64,000 nucleotides of DNA from Varroa destructor (lineage: Eukaryota; Arthropoda; Arachnida; Mesostigmata; Varroidae). The position numbers and the translations under genes are program-made. This document shows, piece by piece, positions 50,462 through 61,624 of this stretch. Every line of letters begins with the position of its first letter. Positions within the stretch are counted from its first letter, which is position 1. Where the stretch lies: assembly GCF_002443255.2 (NCBI RefSeq), contig NW_019211454.1:34702061-34766060 (forward strand), read 5' to 3'. The notes under the pieces were generated by a model. The model was not told the DNA's origin and searched no databases. It was given only the letters and a program-made list of their open reading frames with translations.

Positions 50462-50511
50462 GTCTCTCTCTCCTCTTCTCTTCTCTTCTCTTCACTTTTT
50501 TTCTCTCTTCA
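50462..50511. repeat. pyrimidine-rich (TCTCT)n tract
   Basis: An imperfect CT and TCTTC repeat with strong strand asymmetry. The Lys/Arg/Glu-rich - strand frame and the Ser/Phe-rich + strand frames across it are low-complexity translations of this tract. Confidence 0.85.
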
Positions 50512-53500
50512 ATCGTTCGTCTCCATTCCCGTCCAGCCCTTTCACTAGAATAGTGGACGCGGCATATCCTCGAAAAGGCCTCGTTGACCGACGACAAGCG
50601 GAGGCGACGACCAGTGATGTTATTCCAGTAGACCGCAAGCCTGCTTAACCAATCTAGTGTAGAACCTCGTTTAGCCTTCCCCGAGTCTTTCTGTGGATCA
50701 CCCACTCACTCAGCCCCTCCATCTGTATGTCTACCCTGTCTCGTAAGTTGAATCCACTTGGGGTCGAAAATCAGGGGACAGCGTAAGGGTCACGTTGTGG
50801 CAAAGCCGCACGGTCTATTTATGACGCATCATCTACTGCAAATACAGTGCCGTCGCCATTAGCGATCGCTGCGTCCTATCCGAATTCTACTCCGTTCAAC
50901 AGTATACTGTGTTACTGTATGTAGAACAATGGATACATAACATCACGTTTCAGTTTGAGGAGTGACATTTGCGTACCACCAACATATTTACTGTATCTCT
51001 CTGGCGTTCTCTAAAATGAACCGCGCGATTATTAAACGACGAATAGTGCGGCATTGACTGTAGAGTGCCGCAAAACTGTCTGGAAGGGTTACAAGTCAAA
51101 CTGACAGGACAAACATGAAGTTGACCTATGCAGAGAATGTCTCGAGAGCCGTCAACTTGAAACTGGGCCCTAGCATTCCTCCACCCTTTCCAATGATTTA
51201 GTTGGCGAACAAAGCCAATGGGAGCATACAAACGAAAGGGTGTGAGGTTGAATGGGTTCAGGCTAATAATAGAAGTATGATTTCCCCCGAGATCTTCATT
51301 AGAGATGCAACTAATCACTGTGGTACCACAAGAGAGGTATGGCAACTGTAGTGCTGGCAGCTGCGACCAGCGGCTAAACCGTTCTTGAACCGAAGTAAAC
51401 TACGACCGGATAGAGATGATAAAAGGCAAAATGGGTGACAAAATTAAGGCTAAGTCATAACCCCACAACACCGAAGCACAACACGCCTACTCGACAAGTG
51501 CATATGTGGAGTTAATACCAAAAGAATATAATCACTATTATAGAATACACACATATCATCGTTGAGAACATTTATTCATCTGCACATCGATTGGCAAACG
51601 TACAATTTTTTCATAAATACAATATTTCCACTCTTTTTTTCTGCTTCTTTTTTTTTTGTTTCACAAATTCGACTGGATTTCCGTATCGTCGATGATTTTG
51701 TGATGTTGTTAGATGTCTCAAACGAAGAAACTACCAACTACAGAAACGCCATAGGCCATGACTCAGCTGCAGAGGCAGCTGCAGACATCATCGAAACGAA
51801 CGACAGCAACGGCCGTGGCTTCGGTGACGCTGTCACGACGGCAGTACCAATTTCGAAACGTAGTTGCTTAAATAAGGTTTTTATGAAAACACTACGTTCA
51901 TCGTGAAGTCATGCTTGTGTATCACTATAACTGATTTAACGGCTATCGATGACTCCAGAATGTCCAACTCCCACCCTGTACATACTTATATATCAGTGTG
52001 AGTGAGTGAGAGCTCGTTTCGTGTTCTGCTCTACTGGCGCCAAAAACACCAATCCACAATACCTATATATGTATATATATACGGACGACTATGTTGTTCA
52101 TTTTCTGAGACCAGCAGTATCGACGGCGTCATCAGTAACCCTTCCCACAACAGAGACCACAACAACAGGCAAAATGATCACTTTGGCATTTGTGACTACA
52201 CGATGTTGTGACTGACTCCTGTTGCGTTGACGCACTCGCTCCGAATGCTCGCCATGATATTTTCTCCCTCCTTCCACCCTTTTCCCGCTACCGGTTCCCT
52301 GCATCGAGCGCATTTCACCAAAATTGTCATCATCTTTATCGGCCGAAGCATGAGTAAAACGTGCTTCGTGCCTGATTTGTCATCTGAAGTGGCTGTGCGA
52401 CGACAAAGACAAAGAGGCGACAGCGGCCACAGCGCCAGTAGTCGCAACAGCCAACAAGAGATGCCTCTGCCCGTCAAGCAGCACGACAAAGCGTGTGCAT
52501 GCTCTTTCAAATTTTTCCACCGCGGGACTGCCCACAGCCCCTCGTCATCGGTATAACAACGAGTGACTCCAAAGATGGGTATCTGTCCATACATAGACAT
52601 CTGCATGCATGAGTTGGTGTGAATTTGAGCCCACATACAAAACGACGATCAAAATGTCAGCCAACGTTATCAGGCAGATTCCACAGAGCAACGGATGACA
52701 CCGAAGAAAACGCGGCCTGTATCAGCCGAGTAGGGATCGAGGGTGAATTTGAAGGTCATTTCCCAGCGAAATACATAAAGGGCCATTTTTGAGCAAAAGC
52801 AAAATGAATAATAGTAACAATAGTCGTCATTTGGAAGGAAGCTAAATCTAACTGAGAATGAATATAATACTGAAACAACTCATATTAACACTGTTTGTTT
52901 GTTTGTTAATTAGCTATATTTTTGACCATTTACGATGTACCGGGATGTTTCTAGTCGTATGTTTAGAGATACATGTGTGTTACTGCATTTGACCTTCGTC
53001 TATGAAATACGCACGGGATCCATAGGGTAACACAACCAACTGTTAGTCTTGACTTTAGGTCGAGAAAATTGCGCTAGCCAAAATTGATCAGTAGTACGAT
53101 AGGGAGAGACTTCGAGAGAGACTCAATAGCGGTTATTGTGCTTGCTGATCACAGTATTGCTTCATAGCTAACGTGTTATATCTAAGGTATATCTGCTACC
53201 ATCTGATGGGATCAGAGGGATAATTCTAGGTGCGGTATTTTTCCATGCCTTTTCTCACGAGCTAAGTATGTAGACACGCCGCAGTTGTATGCATACGGGA
53301 GAAAGTACTCGATTTGCGGATACCAGAAAATTCTACTACTACTCCAACTCCAGCGCGTAACTGGAGAAGTTATTACTACAGCATTAGCTTTATGACCATC
53401 AAGATTCTTTTCCCGAAACTCTATTTTTATTGTAACCCTCCGTAATCAGCGTAAGAAACGCGCTCTAGTTGATTTCCCTAGGCGAGTGCTTAAGTAAGCA

Positions 53501-53598
53501 TATCTGATAACTCCATAAGGCAATGGGTCCTACCACAAAATCGTCTATCCTTATTTTTTTCTCCCTTTTGTTAGAGTTTTCCTCTAACTACGACCGCT
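50512..53598. other. no gene supported; coding-like patches
   Basis: A - strand frame at 50950-51345 (131 codons, eight Cys, one N-H-T sequon) matches nothing I know. On the + strand, 51660-51870 follows a long T-rich tract and reads as a plausible peptide ('RIVDDFVMLLDVSNEETTNY', then an Ala-rich stretch). A further + strand frame (about 52350-52556) has a Ser/Arg-rich then Cys-containing sequence. These could be exons, but no family or consistent splice sites support them. A - strand frame of 146 codons over 52196-52636 is also open. Confidence 0.22.
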
Positions 53599-53642
53599 TA
53601 ACGCCACATTTATGCAGTGTGAACTGCATAAATGTGGCGTTA
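53599..53642. repeat. perfect 20-bp inverted repeat
   Basis: Arms 53599-53618 and 53623-53642 are exact reverse complements around the 4-base loop GTGA. Pairing stops at both ends. The stem is too short for a typical microRNA precursor, and no poly(T) follows. Such perfect short palindromes usually arise by template switching during replication or by inverted joining of an element end. Confidence 0.95.
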
Positions 53643-53796
53643 GCCTCGCGGTTACCGACCTTGTTTGCTGACCCGCGTTCTACAACACCAGTGTCTCCCG
53701 GACTTACCTTTAATCTAGTAGTTTTCTAAAGGTCGCCGCCGTCGTCCTCTCCGGCTCGTTTGTCCGAATAAACGTTTGAGAATTTTTGTTTTTAGT

Positions 53797-53860
53797 TGCT
53801 GCTGTTAACGGTACACACGTCTCTAGGGTTTGTGCTGATGACACATCGATTATACTCCAA
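53797..53860 (+). pseudogene. possible LINE reverse transcriptase motif
   Basis: The + frame through 53831-53857 reads 'VCADDTSIIL', like the catalytic [Y/F]-A-D-D-T box of non-LTR reverse transcriptases followed by its hydrophobic strand. The aromatic residue is Cys here. The preceding residues (about 53797-53830) are open in the same frame. The L-N-x-x-K-T box expected about 30 residues later is missing, so at best this is a short dead fragment. Confidence 0.28.
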
Positions 53861-54236
53861 GACCGATTCCACTTTGCTTTATTCCTAGTCTGTTATCCAA
53901 TAGGTGTTAATCCGACAATTGGTACAATAAGATTCTGCTGTTGAAACTCCTGGATTACGATCACAGTTTGTTGTACTAGTTGGACAAAGATAAAATAAAC
54001 GTTTGTTCCGTGCCCTTTGCTGGATTACTACCGTTTTGTGTTAAAATATTTAAAGCTTCTCATTGTCGACGACACCTGACTGTTGCAAGTGCACTTTTCG
54101 GCGTCCTCGTTCCCAGTAATCTTGCTTCTGATCATTTCGTATTAGCCGATTTCCGGTACGACTACTGCTTATAAATGTTCAAGCATGACGGCCTATTAGA
54201 GAGAACTAAGCGCAAACTAACGATGCACATTGGGCC

Positions 54237-54720
54237 AACTGGAATGAGAGCAGTCTAAGCGGCAGTAACAGCAGCCGCAGCGGCGGGCGGAGCTGCCGCA
54301 ACATAACACATTTACACGTGAATTCACTCCACACGCGTCCGGTAGCTGCGTCCCATCCGTCAGCTAAATGCCGACTGAAGATCAAATGTTTTCAACGACC
54401 TGCCCTCTCCACTCTGGATGCCTCTGGCTCCCTCCCCAGTTCGCCCGCGCTGGGCTGCGCTCAGGTCCGTGCTGGGGCCGTTGGGCGGCAGAAGCGGGTT
54501 ATCACTGCGCTGGGAAGGTCGAACCCGCTTGCTGCTGCCCACAGGAAGCGGTGAGTGGTCGTACTTTTAGGAGAGGGTCTCAAAGAAGCAAACGCCAGTT
54601 ACACAGACATGCACAAGTATCTCTCTCTCTCTCTATATATATATATTGGAAACAGCCAGTTGAAAGAGGGATGGATGACAGAGCGGCATCGTCTGCTAGC
54701 TGATGGCGGCGGTTTGGCGA
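54237..54720 (+). other. CpG-rich block; possible first exon
   Basis: From about 54255 the sequence becomes rich in G, C and CpG, with GCAGCCGCAGCGGCGGGCGG near 54272. This is unlike the neighbouring AT-rich DNA and like 5' ends of many arthropod genes. An ATG at 54368 opens a 61-codon frame ending exactly at a consensus splice donor (CG|GTGAGT) with GT at 54551-54552. The peptide is rich in Cys, Trp and Pro and matches nothing known, and the start context is poor (T at -3). So it may be an untranslated exon. No TATA box or initiator was identified. A (CT)7-(AT)n compound repeat follows at 54621-54646. Confidence 0.28.
54621..54646. repeat. (CT)n(AT)n compound microsatellite
   Basis: Seven CT units run directly into about six AT units. 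Confidence 0.92.
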
Positions 54721-57700
54721 ACGGTTCTGGCTAAGCAATATGAGTTAAGGCCATTTGATTTGTCTTTTATTGTACACACATGTTACACAAATGATGCATA
54801 CGACATCGTGACTAAAGTACATTAGGAAGGAAATACTTTATAAGGTGTATGTCCAAAAGGAATATTGACGGGGTGTAATACTTATTCTTCTCGTTTCTGT
54901 AGGGTGAAACAAACGAATCCAGATGACAATATATTACTTGTTTAACTTGAGCCTGAAGCGGTTCATATTCACGAACATGGTGATGGTTTGTCGTTTCCGA
55001 CATAGAACCTGCAAGGAAAATCGTTGAATCCTTTGTTGTACTGATAGTGGCTGATGCAAACCTCTAAAATGGTCCAAAAGCTGCTGAAAAAATCTTGTTA
55101 AGATTACCTAATTAGGTAACTGTTTTTTAATCCCCTGCATAAAACGTCATACAGGCGTACATTTTAATCACATCGGACGCATTCCTATATTGTCGATTGT
55201 TTCCTTCTTCAGATACGTTCAATAAGCTATAGTCAAGCGCAAAATACAAATCCAAATCAAATGGTGACTAGATGTTTCTTCTAGAGCTTCATGGCTCTTT
55301 TTACGGCTTTGTATGCGAAGTACGTAGGTAGATTATGGCTTTGGGGTTAAAACTGAGGATTCCATCGATGTTCATCTACCAAGTGTACAATGGAGAGCTT
55401 CAAACTGGCATAGGGTTGGTGTTTTAAATTCCAGTTCAGTTTTGTCTTTTGGATATTGCGTTTGAAGAAAAACCGTTTAGGAAGCGTAAAGTAACAGCTT
55501 AACGACCAACACTATTGGACGCGCCATGTCCAGTTTACAGGTCCTCAAAGAAAAAACGCTACAACACTCGGTACTACAGGTACGCTTGACTTGTGCTGTC
55601 TCTCTTAGTCACTGTTAAATAGCGTTATAATAACTAAAAGTACAGTTAGAAATGTCTATAGGGATTGTAAGCGTGTTTCTATTGGAACACGCTAACTTCA
55701 TTGAAAAGCTCATCGTCGTCACCAAGTCGTTTCATTTTATACGACGCTTGGGTGCCGTCTTGCTTACGTCGTACTCGAGATTATGCAAAAAGGCTAGTAG
55801 ATCGAAGAAGGACATGAAATAAAACTGGTTAAATCTTTGATTCGTACGGATATGACTAGCCATTGTATTAAGTTAATATAAGTAGCCATTTCGAATCATT
55901 CGCTTAATAAGAAGAAGGCGTTTCACTTCAAGTCTAGCGATAAATTAATTTATTAATATTGGTCGTCATGTGTCGATGGTAGGAAGAGATGATGATCTGT
56001 TGAGATGAGGTCTGGAGAATCTCCTACTGAAGGTATTGCAAGGTGGCCTTTACAGCTTTTATTGCGTTGTCACGACTTGGCCTTATGTATCGGGCATTTC
56101 TGTTGGATCCCTTCATTCATTTGATACAGCTGGGCCATATACAGATGTTTGTACACTGCCTCGTCCTTCTAAAGCATTTCGCACTGTATACGACTGTTCC
56201 ACTACCACCGAACGCTAGTCACCAAAATGGAGATTTAACTGTAAGGTTGGGCTTATTTTCCGAAAATGGCTATTTGTTTTTTGCTCAATAGAGAAACGAT
56301 ACTTGCCGTCACTGGCGGCAATTTCGCGTTAGAAACACGTTATTCTGTCTACATGTTGTTGGACGCCAGACAAGGCGTCGACGAATAACGAGAGCGACGT
56401 GTTTTTTACTCAATCTATGAAGTACCCAAGCACCTAAAAAGTAAATTCTATAGTACTATCATATTAACGATTATATATTTAACGATTGTCATATTTTCTC
56501 ACCGGATTCAATATTTGTTTACCAACCGTCTTCTTCTTAAGTCCCTTTAACAGTTTTTTATCAATTCCAGATGGCTGACCAGGACAAGGTACATCCTTTA
56601 GTTACAACGTACCGTTGTTAAACGAGCTGTTTTTACAAAAAATAGAGCAGGTGTCAAAAATGCGCCTCTTCTTCATTTTCTTTTTCCCTAGAAGCAATTT
56701 CTTTGGAGCTTGAACTCGGCACAGTTCCGCTCATGGCACAACAATGAACTGTTGACTGTTATTAGCGGACTGATAAAAAAGGACAAGCCTTATCGAATGG
56801 AGAAGAGAAAGGCAATATTATACACAAACCGAAGGTACTTGAATTCAAACTTAATTAATAATTATACATTAATTCGTTATCTTCGTATCTATCTGTTCAC
56901 ATTTTTTTCTTAGTCTGTATATCAGTGGATATGACGAAAGGATTTCACAGTAGTTTCTTTGTCCGAGACCGTGTTTAAGGTGCTAATCGGACCTGTACCC
57001 ACGCTAGTCGTCAGAAACTATTATCCTGACCTTATACGGGAGGGAACAAGAAAAATAATTTCCGGAATGTCATGTGGCGGTTTGCTTACGACGCGTAAGT
57101 TCTAAGGACGGCACATAATATCAGGCAAGTTGATTTTTACACTTTTTTTTTTTTAATCTCGAAAGGCTTTAGAATTTTTGATGATCAGAATCTCGAAGGC
57201 GTTACCTCCTAGGATATTTTGATCAAAATGTGAGAACATACCAATAATTGCGTAGCGAAGCATTTTGTTTTCGCACACTTCAACAGTTTATTAATATGTG
57301 AAAATATCTACATGTTCGTTTGTAATACAGATGTCAGTCGAATTCGAATCTGTCAAAAAGTTCTTCTCGGTTAAGATCTTTACTCGTGCGCGAAGCTTCT
57401 CTCGCAGATCTCACCGGCGATATCTTCATTTTTAAAGGTAATCGTTGGACAGAACAAATACAATGAGATGTGAGAAAAGATTTTTGCTTGCCTTAGGATT
57501 TCCGCACAAATTGCTTTCCCGGACAAGTTCAATAATTTCAGTCACAGACGTTGCTGCGGCCTTTTTATACAGGCATCGCGGAAGCAGAAAATTCAGCCAC
57601 ATGATAACAACAGCAACAACGGGACAGAAGCACGGATTGAGACGACCCGTCAGGCGTTACTGGCTATTTGGATTGGAAATCTTGTTTTAGTTCTACGGCA

Positions 57701-58940
57701 AAGTCCTCATTGTTGCGTGACAGCTCATTTTTCAGATTTACGTCGTTATCGATAACTGTTGTCTTCTGACAGCAGTCTAAGATGACCTGGTCTCCGCGGA
57801 TTCAGCCTCGTTCACCTATGCGGATTCGCTTCGAGCGACCTGCTATATTTTATTCTTGTTTGATTACTTTAATTTTTCCTCGAATTACTGGTCCCTGTTC
57901 ATTGATTGCTCTATGAAATGCACCCCATTCTCTGAATCGTTTCTCTTTTCGACCGTTTCAGCTATCGAGCATTATTCTGTAGTTTGCAATTCGCTCGCGT
58001 GTGCGGAAAACTAACAGCGGACTATCAGCCGGCAGTACTGGCTTAATGACGTTCCTAGTAGCAGCCATCATCTACCTATTAAACCTGTCTCTTACGGAGA
58101 TCGCCTATCTTGAGGTCTTACACACTCAGATCAGAACTATCACACCCCCGAACATACCGAGCTTTGCGGAAAAGTTTTCCAGCATAAAAACGTCACCAAG
58201 GAATCAATCCGACTTCGAGGCGTGAGTTCTAGTCGTGGTGATGTTACGATAATGATTCCCGTTTTCGTAATGATATACCTTAACGTTGAAATCATTAGGC
58301 TTTCAATACAGAAGACAATTGAACCGGCTATTGCTGAGGGTAACGTCACCTGACGTGATACTGATCGCAGCAATAAAATTCGTTATGTACTCGATGGCAC
58401 AAACTAACATAGTCAACCGTTTGTCCGCTTCTACGGCTGCCTGCGACTCCTGCTCAGCCAAAATACGCAGCTCACGGGGTACCATTTCCCCAATCAGTAT
58501 CATTCGTCTGTGATATATTATTGTCACGGAACAAAAGAGTATTACTAAAATGATGAGAAAAATATCCGATATCGCATGGTCAATTAATGAGGTAAGATCT
58601 GTAGGTTACAGATGTTCAAGTTAAAAATGACAATACCGTACTGTATCGTACATGTTTGTATATAGGGCCAATGAAAGTGAAGCCGTCGAAGGAGATCAAA
58701 CAATTGGACAGTGGCGTCCAAAGCCCACAGCACAATAAGTGATTGAAAATACTAATGACAGAACATTATCTCCTGGGCGGCTCACTCATACAAATGGTGC
58801 CCGTACGAAAGAACTGACTCAAAAAGTGCGTTAAAAAAAATGTTAGTCGTTGCCATCACACGGTTTGTATTCCCACGTTCGTGACGGCAAAACAATGTAA
58901 GTAGTTTTAAAGGTGAAACACTACTTTCATTTAACTAATG
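54721..58940. other. no gene supported
   Basis: AT-rich to 57.4 kb. An 8-bp inverted repeat (AGCGTGTT/AACACGCT) lies near 55671-55694. Between 57.4 and 58.5 kb both strands have moderately open frames. One - strand frame (58303-58527) reads 'PRELRILAEQESQAAVEADK' followed by a hydrophobic segment. Stop density in that frame further on is near random, so I do not call a gene. Confidence 0.4.
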
Positions 58941-58995
58941 ATTTATACATATTATATTATATATGTATATATATATATATAGTTATATATATATT
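58941..58995. repeat. imperfect TA-rich array
   Basis: Interrupted TA repeats. Confidence 0.85.
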
Positions 58996-60399
58996 AACTT
59001 ATAGTAGTTCATTTATTTGACGGCGTATAACGTAACCATAAAAGACCATTCATGATCATTGCTTACGCAGTAGTGTGCGCTGACTCTGGTCAATAATATC
59101 GACTCTAATCCATTCATAAATTTTCTATATATAATTGTTAGCTTTTTTGACCTATTCAAGTGGGAACACACGTTGTTGTACGCTTGTTCTGCGTCCCATC
59201 TGCCCCAACAGGGGCCAAGTCCCCATTTGACATCTTACCTTGAGTCGCCCTGTTTTCGTTAAACATCACCATACGCAAACGCCTATTGAAAGGATCAGCA
59301 CTGTCCTATTGCGCAACATTCGAACAGCGCTGCTTGTCAAAGTGTTTTGGTGAACTTAAAATAAGTTTTTAACAACTACACCAGGTGTGTAGTGTTGAGC
59401 CTAGCAGAAGAGACTAGAGCAACCGTGGACCTTTAACGACCTGTGGTCGACGCGATGATATCGACCGAAGAATTTCAACAAACTCAACATATTGTGGAAC
59501 GTAGTTTTCATCAGTTACAAAAAACATTCGACTTTAGGCTATTCCTAAACACAGCTCTTGGAATCGCGATGGTTTTGTGATGGCAATACACATATGCAAC
59601 ATTCTGTAATAGTTCATCGTTTCTGTGGGATATGACCTGTCGAGTATCAACGGTTTTCGATGCTCATAGGATACTCGAATAATTGGGTCTGCCAAAACAG
59701 ATGTCACCCACCTTGAATGGCACACAGGGTGTGCACACATCCTATTTAACATCAGTGTCCGGCCTGGTGTTACGCCTTCTTCCACCTTGTTCGCGTCGTA
59801 GACTATTAGATGCTAATGAGGAGTAATAGTTAATGAAGTAATTGAAAAAAAAATAACTTCATATATAATGCTGAGGAGGTTCAGTAATTGTTGCTTAATA
59901 ATCTAAGCGGGGTTATGGCGGTACGTACTGGTTCGAAGATCTGAGAAAGGTCCGTTAGACACGGCATTTTTGCTCTGAGTATTACTTCGAAAAATCTTTA
60001 AGCGTTACTAGAAATGCTTCAGTTTACCACAGGTGTTGCGGAAGCCATTGCTAGAATCGTTAAAGTATAACTTAGGACCACGTAACTTCACCGATCATGG
60101 ACATTACTTTTAACAAAATACCTGAAACCAACGAGCCTCAATTGTTAGGAAGTGACTTTTTTCAATATGGCACCTTCATGTATAAACAGCTTGAACCCCA
60201 TCAAGCCATATATCTCGTCGAAATGCATACGCTCATTTACCAAGTCGTTCTTGCTCTTGACGTTGTTGATACTTCCTTTGTGGCCTTCGTGGTATTTGAT
60301 ACGCCTCCTTAATTTAGGTAGTACTTTTCGATTTTTTCTACTTGTTGACAAATTTTCTCCTCTGCACTTTGATACAAGCTGACCGCGTTCCCATGTTTA
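58996..60399. other. no gene seen
   Basis: A - strand frame at 59534-59785 (83 codons) has a protein-like composition but no recognisable family. The + strand frame 60152-60382 is hydrophobic and lies just upstream of the GPCR-like fragment. It might be an eroded earlier part of it, but the match is not convincing. Confidence 0.35.
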
Positions 60400-60575
60400 G
60401 CTATTGTATAATGTCTATAGTATTTCGGTCGATATTTGTTGTAATGAACATGTTCTGTAATGGAAGCCCTGACCGTGGAATGTTATCGTGCTATTTGCAG
60501 CCCCTTAGAATATAAGGACGCTAGTTTTAATTGCTCGTCCTTCTACTGGCAATTTGGGACAAAATTAGAAATTAA
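60400..60575 (+). pseudogene. broken rhodopsin-type GPCR fragment (TM3-ICL2-TM4)
   Basis: Rhodopsin-family GPCRs carry an E/D-R-Y box at the inner end of TM3, followed by A-I-x-x-P-L in intracellular loop 2. The + frame at 60460-60516 reads 'MEALTVECYRAICSPLEYK', which fits this box at about 13 of 16 positions, with Cys replacing the Arg of E-R-Y. TAA and TGA stops lie just upstream in this frame. The neighbouring frame gives a hydrophobic 'SIFVVMNMFC' that could be the rest of TM3. After the loop, another frame gives 'LLVLLLAIW' (60531-60557), which fits TM4 with its conserved Trp. At least two frame changes are needed, so this is a pseudogene fragment or a badly eroded exon. The ligand class cannot be told. 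Confidence 0.48.
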
Positions 60576-61582
60576 ACTTGCTGCTAATGGAACGGGTTTT
60601 TGTATTTGTGTAAAGCAACCAGGTAGTAAGGTAAATCGAGCTGAAGGTTCAAATCGGTCTCCGGGAAGCGATTGCCAGGGTGATGCCCGTTAATGTCATA
60701 ACTGTCTTCAACGTTTATGTCATGTATACCCTGTCCAAGAATCAGAAGAATACATACGTTTATTGTTAGTCTGGTTTGTTACCTGCAGCTCGGCTAAATG
60801 GTGCGCGATGACTGGGGTTACTGTCGAGGCCCGACACATGCTCAGCGTATTTGTCACCGCCATCGTTCTTCTACATCCAACTTTTGCCCACTAGCTATGA
60901 GAACAACGTTCCGAAACTTGCTAAACGAGTGTTGCATTATCTCAGGTCATCTGATGATCGCCGTCGATCCATTGTGTTGCCAGTAAGCAATACTCACTGT
61001 TGTCAAAAAAATCAGGGTCCATTGTAGTGCAGAACCTCTACTGCGGAACGAATCATGTTAATTGCAGAAGAATATGTTTAATCAGAAAACTCTCTACTGA
61101 GTTTACTTGTCGTTCAAGCTCTTGTCATGTTATACTTTGTAAATCTTAGATCCAAGAAAACATTGTCATCCCCTCGAATAGTCCCAAATGATGATGCGTT
61201 TATTCAGTTCTTATGTGTGGGGATATAGTGGGGATCGGCCGAATTTCATATCGACTTCATAAGTGATTGTTCAAAGTGGACAGTGCTAGTAAATCCTACC
61301 TTGTTACGTTTTAAACTCGGTTGAAATTGATCAAGTAAAGGTTGTCAATATTTTCGGTGTATCAATGATACTGTATTAGACCTTTTTGTCGTAATTACCA
61401 AGCCTCTGCAAACTTTCGAGAAACCCTAAGCTTCATGTCGGAATGTAGAAGCAACTTTATAACGCGTAACTCAAAGTTTTCTAGCTGTGAGAATAACTGA
61501 AAGTGCAAACCTCGTGATGAATTACTGTTGGCGCTTCACACCAAACATTTGTAAAGCTGACTCCGGAAAATGGTCGTAATTA

Positions 61583-61584
<2 letters not shown>
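60576..61584. other. no gene seen
   Basis: No signature in any frame. A possible AAG|GTAAAT donor lies near 60630 in the frame that continues from the GPCR-like box, but the peptide before it is not GPCR-like. Confidence 0.45.

Positions 61585-61618
<34 letters not shown>
61585..61618. repeat. (TA)n microsatellite
   Basis: About 16 TA units. Confidence 0.95.

Positions 61619-61624
<6 letters not shown>

Noticed and set aside
50349..50705. 118-codon - strand frame rich in Lys, Arg and Glu
   Set aside because: Much of it is a translation of the CT-rich tract at 50462-50511.
57661..58527. One - strand frame with protein-looking stretches as a long pseudogene
   Set aside because: The number of stops in the frame is close to random expectation and no family is recognisable.
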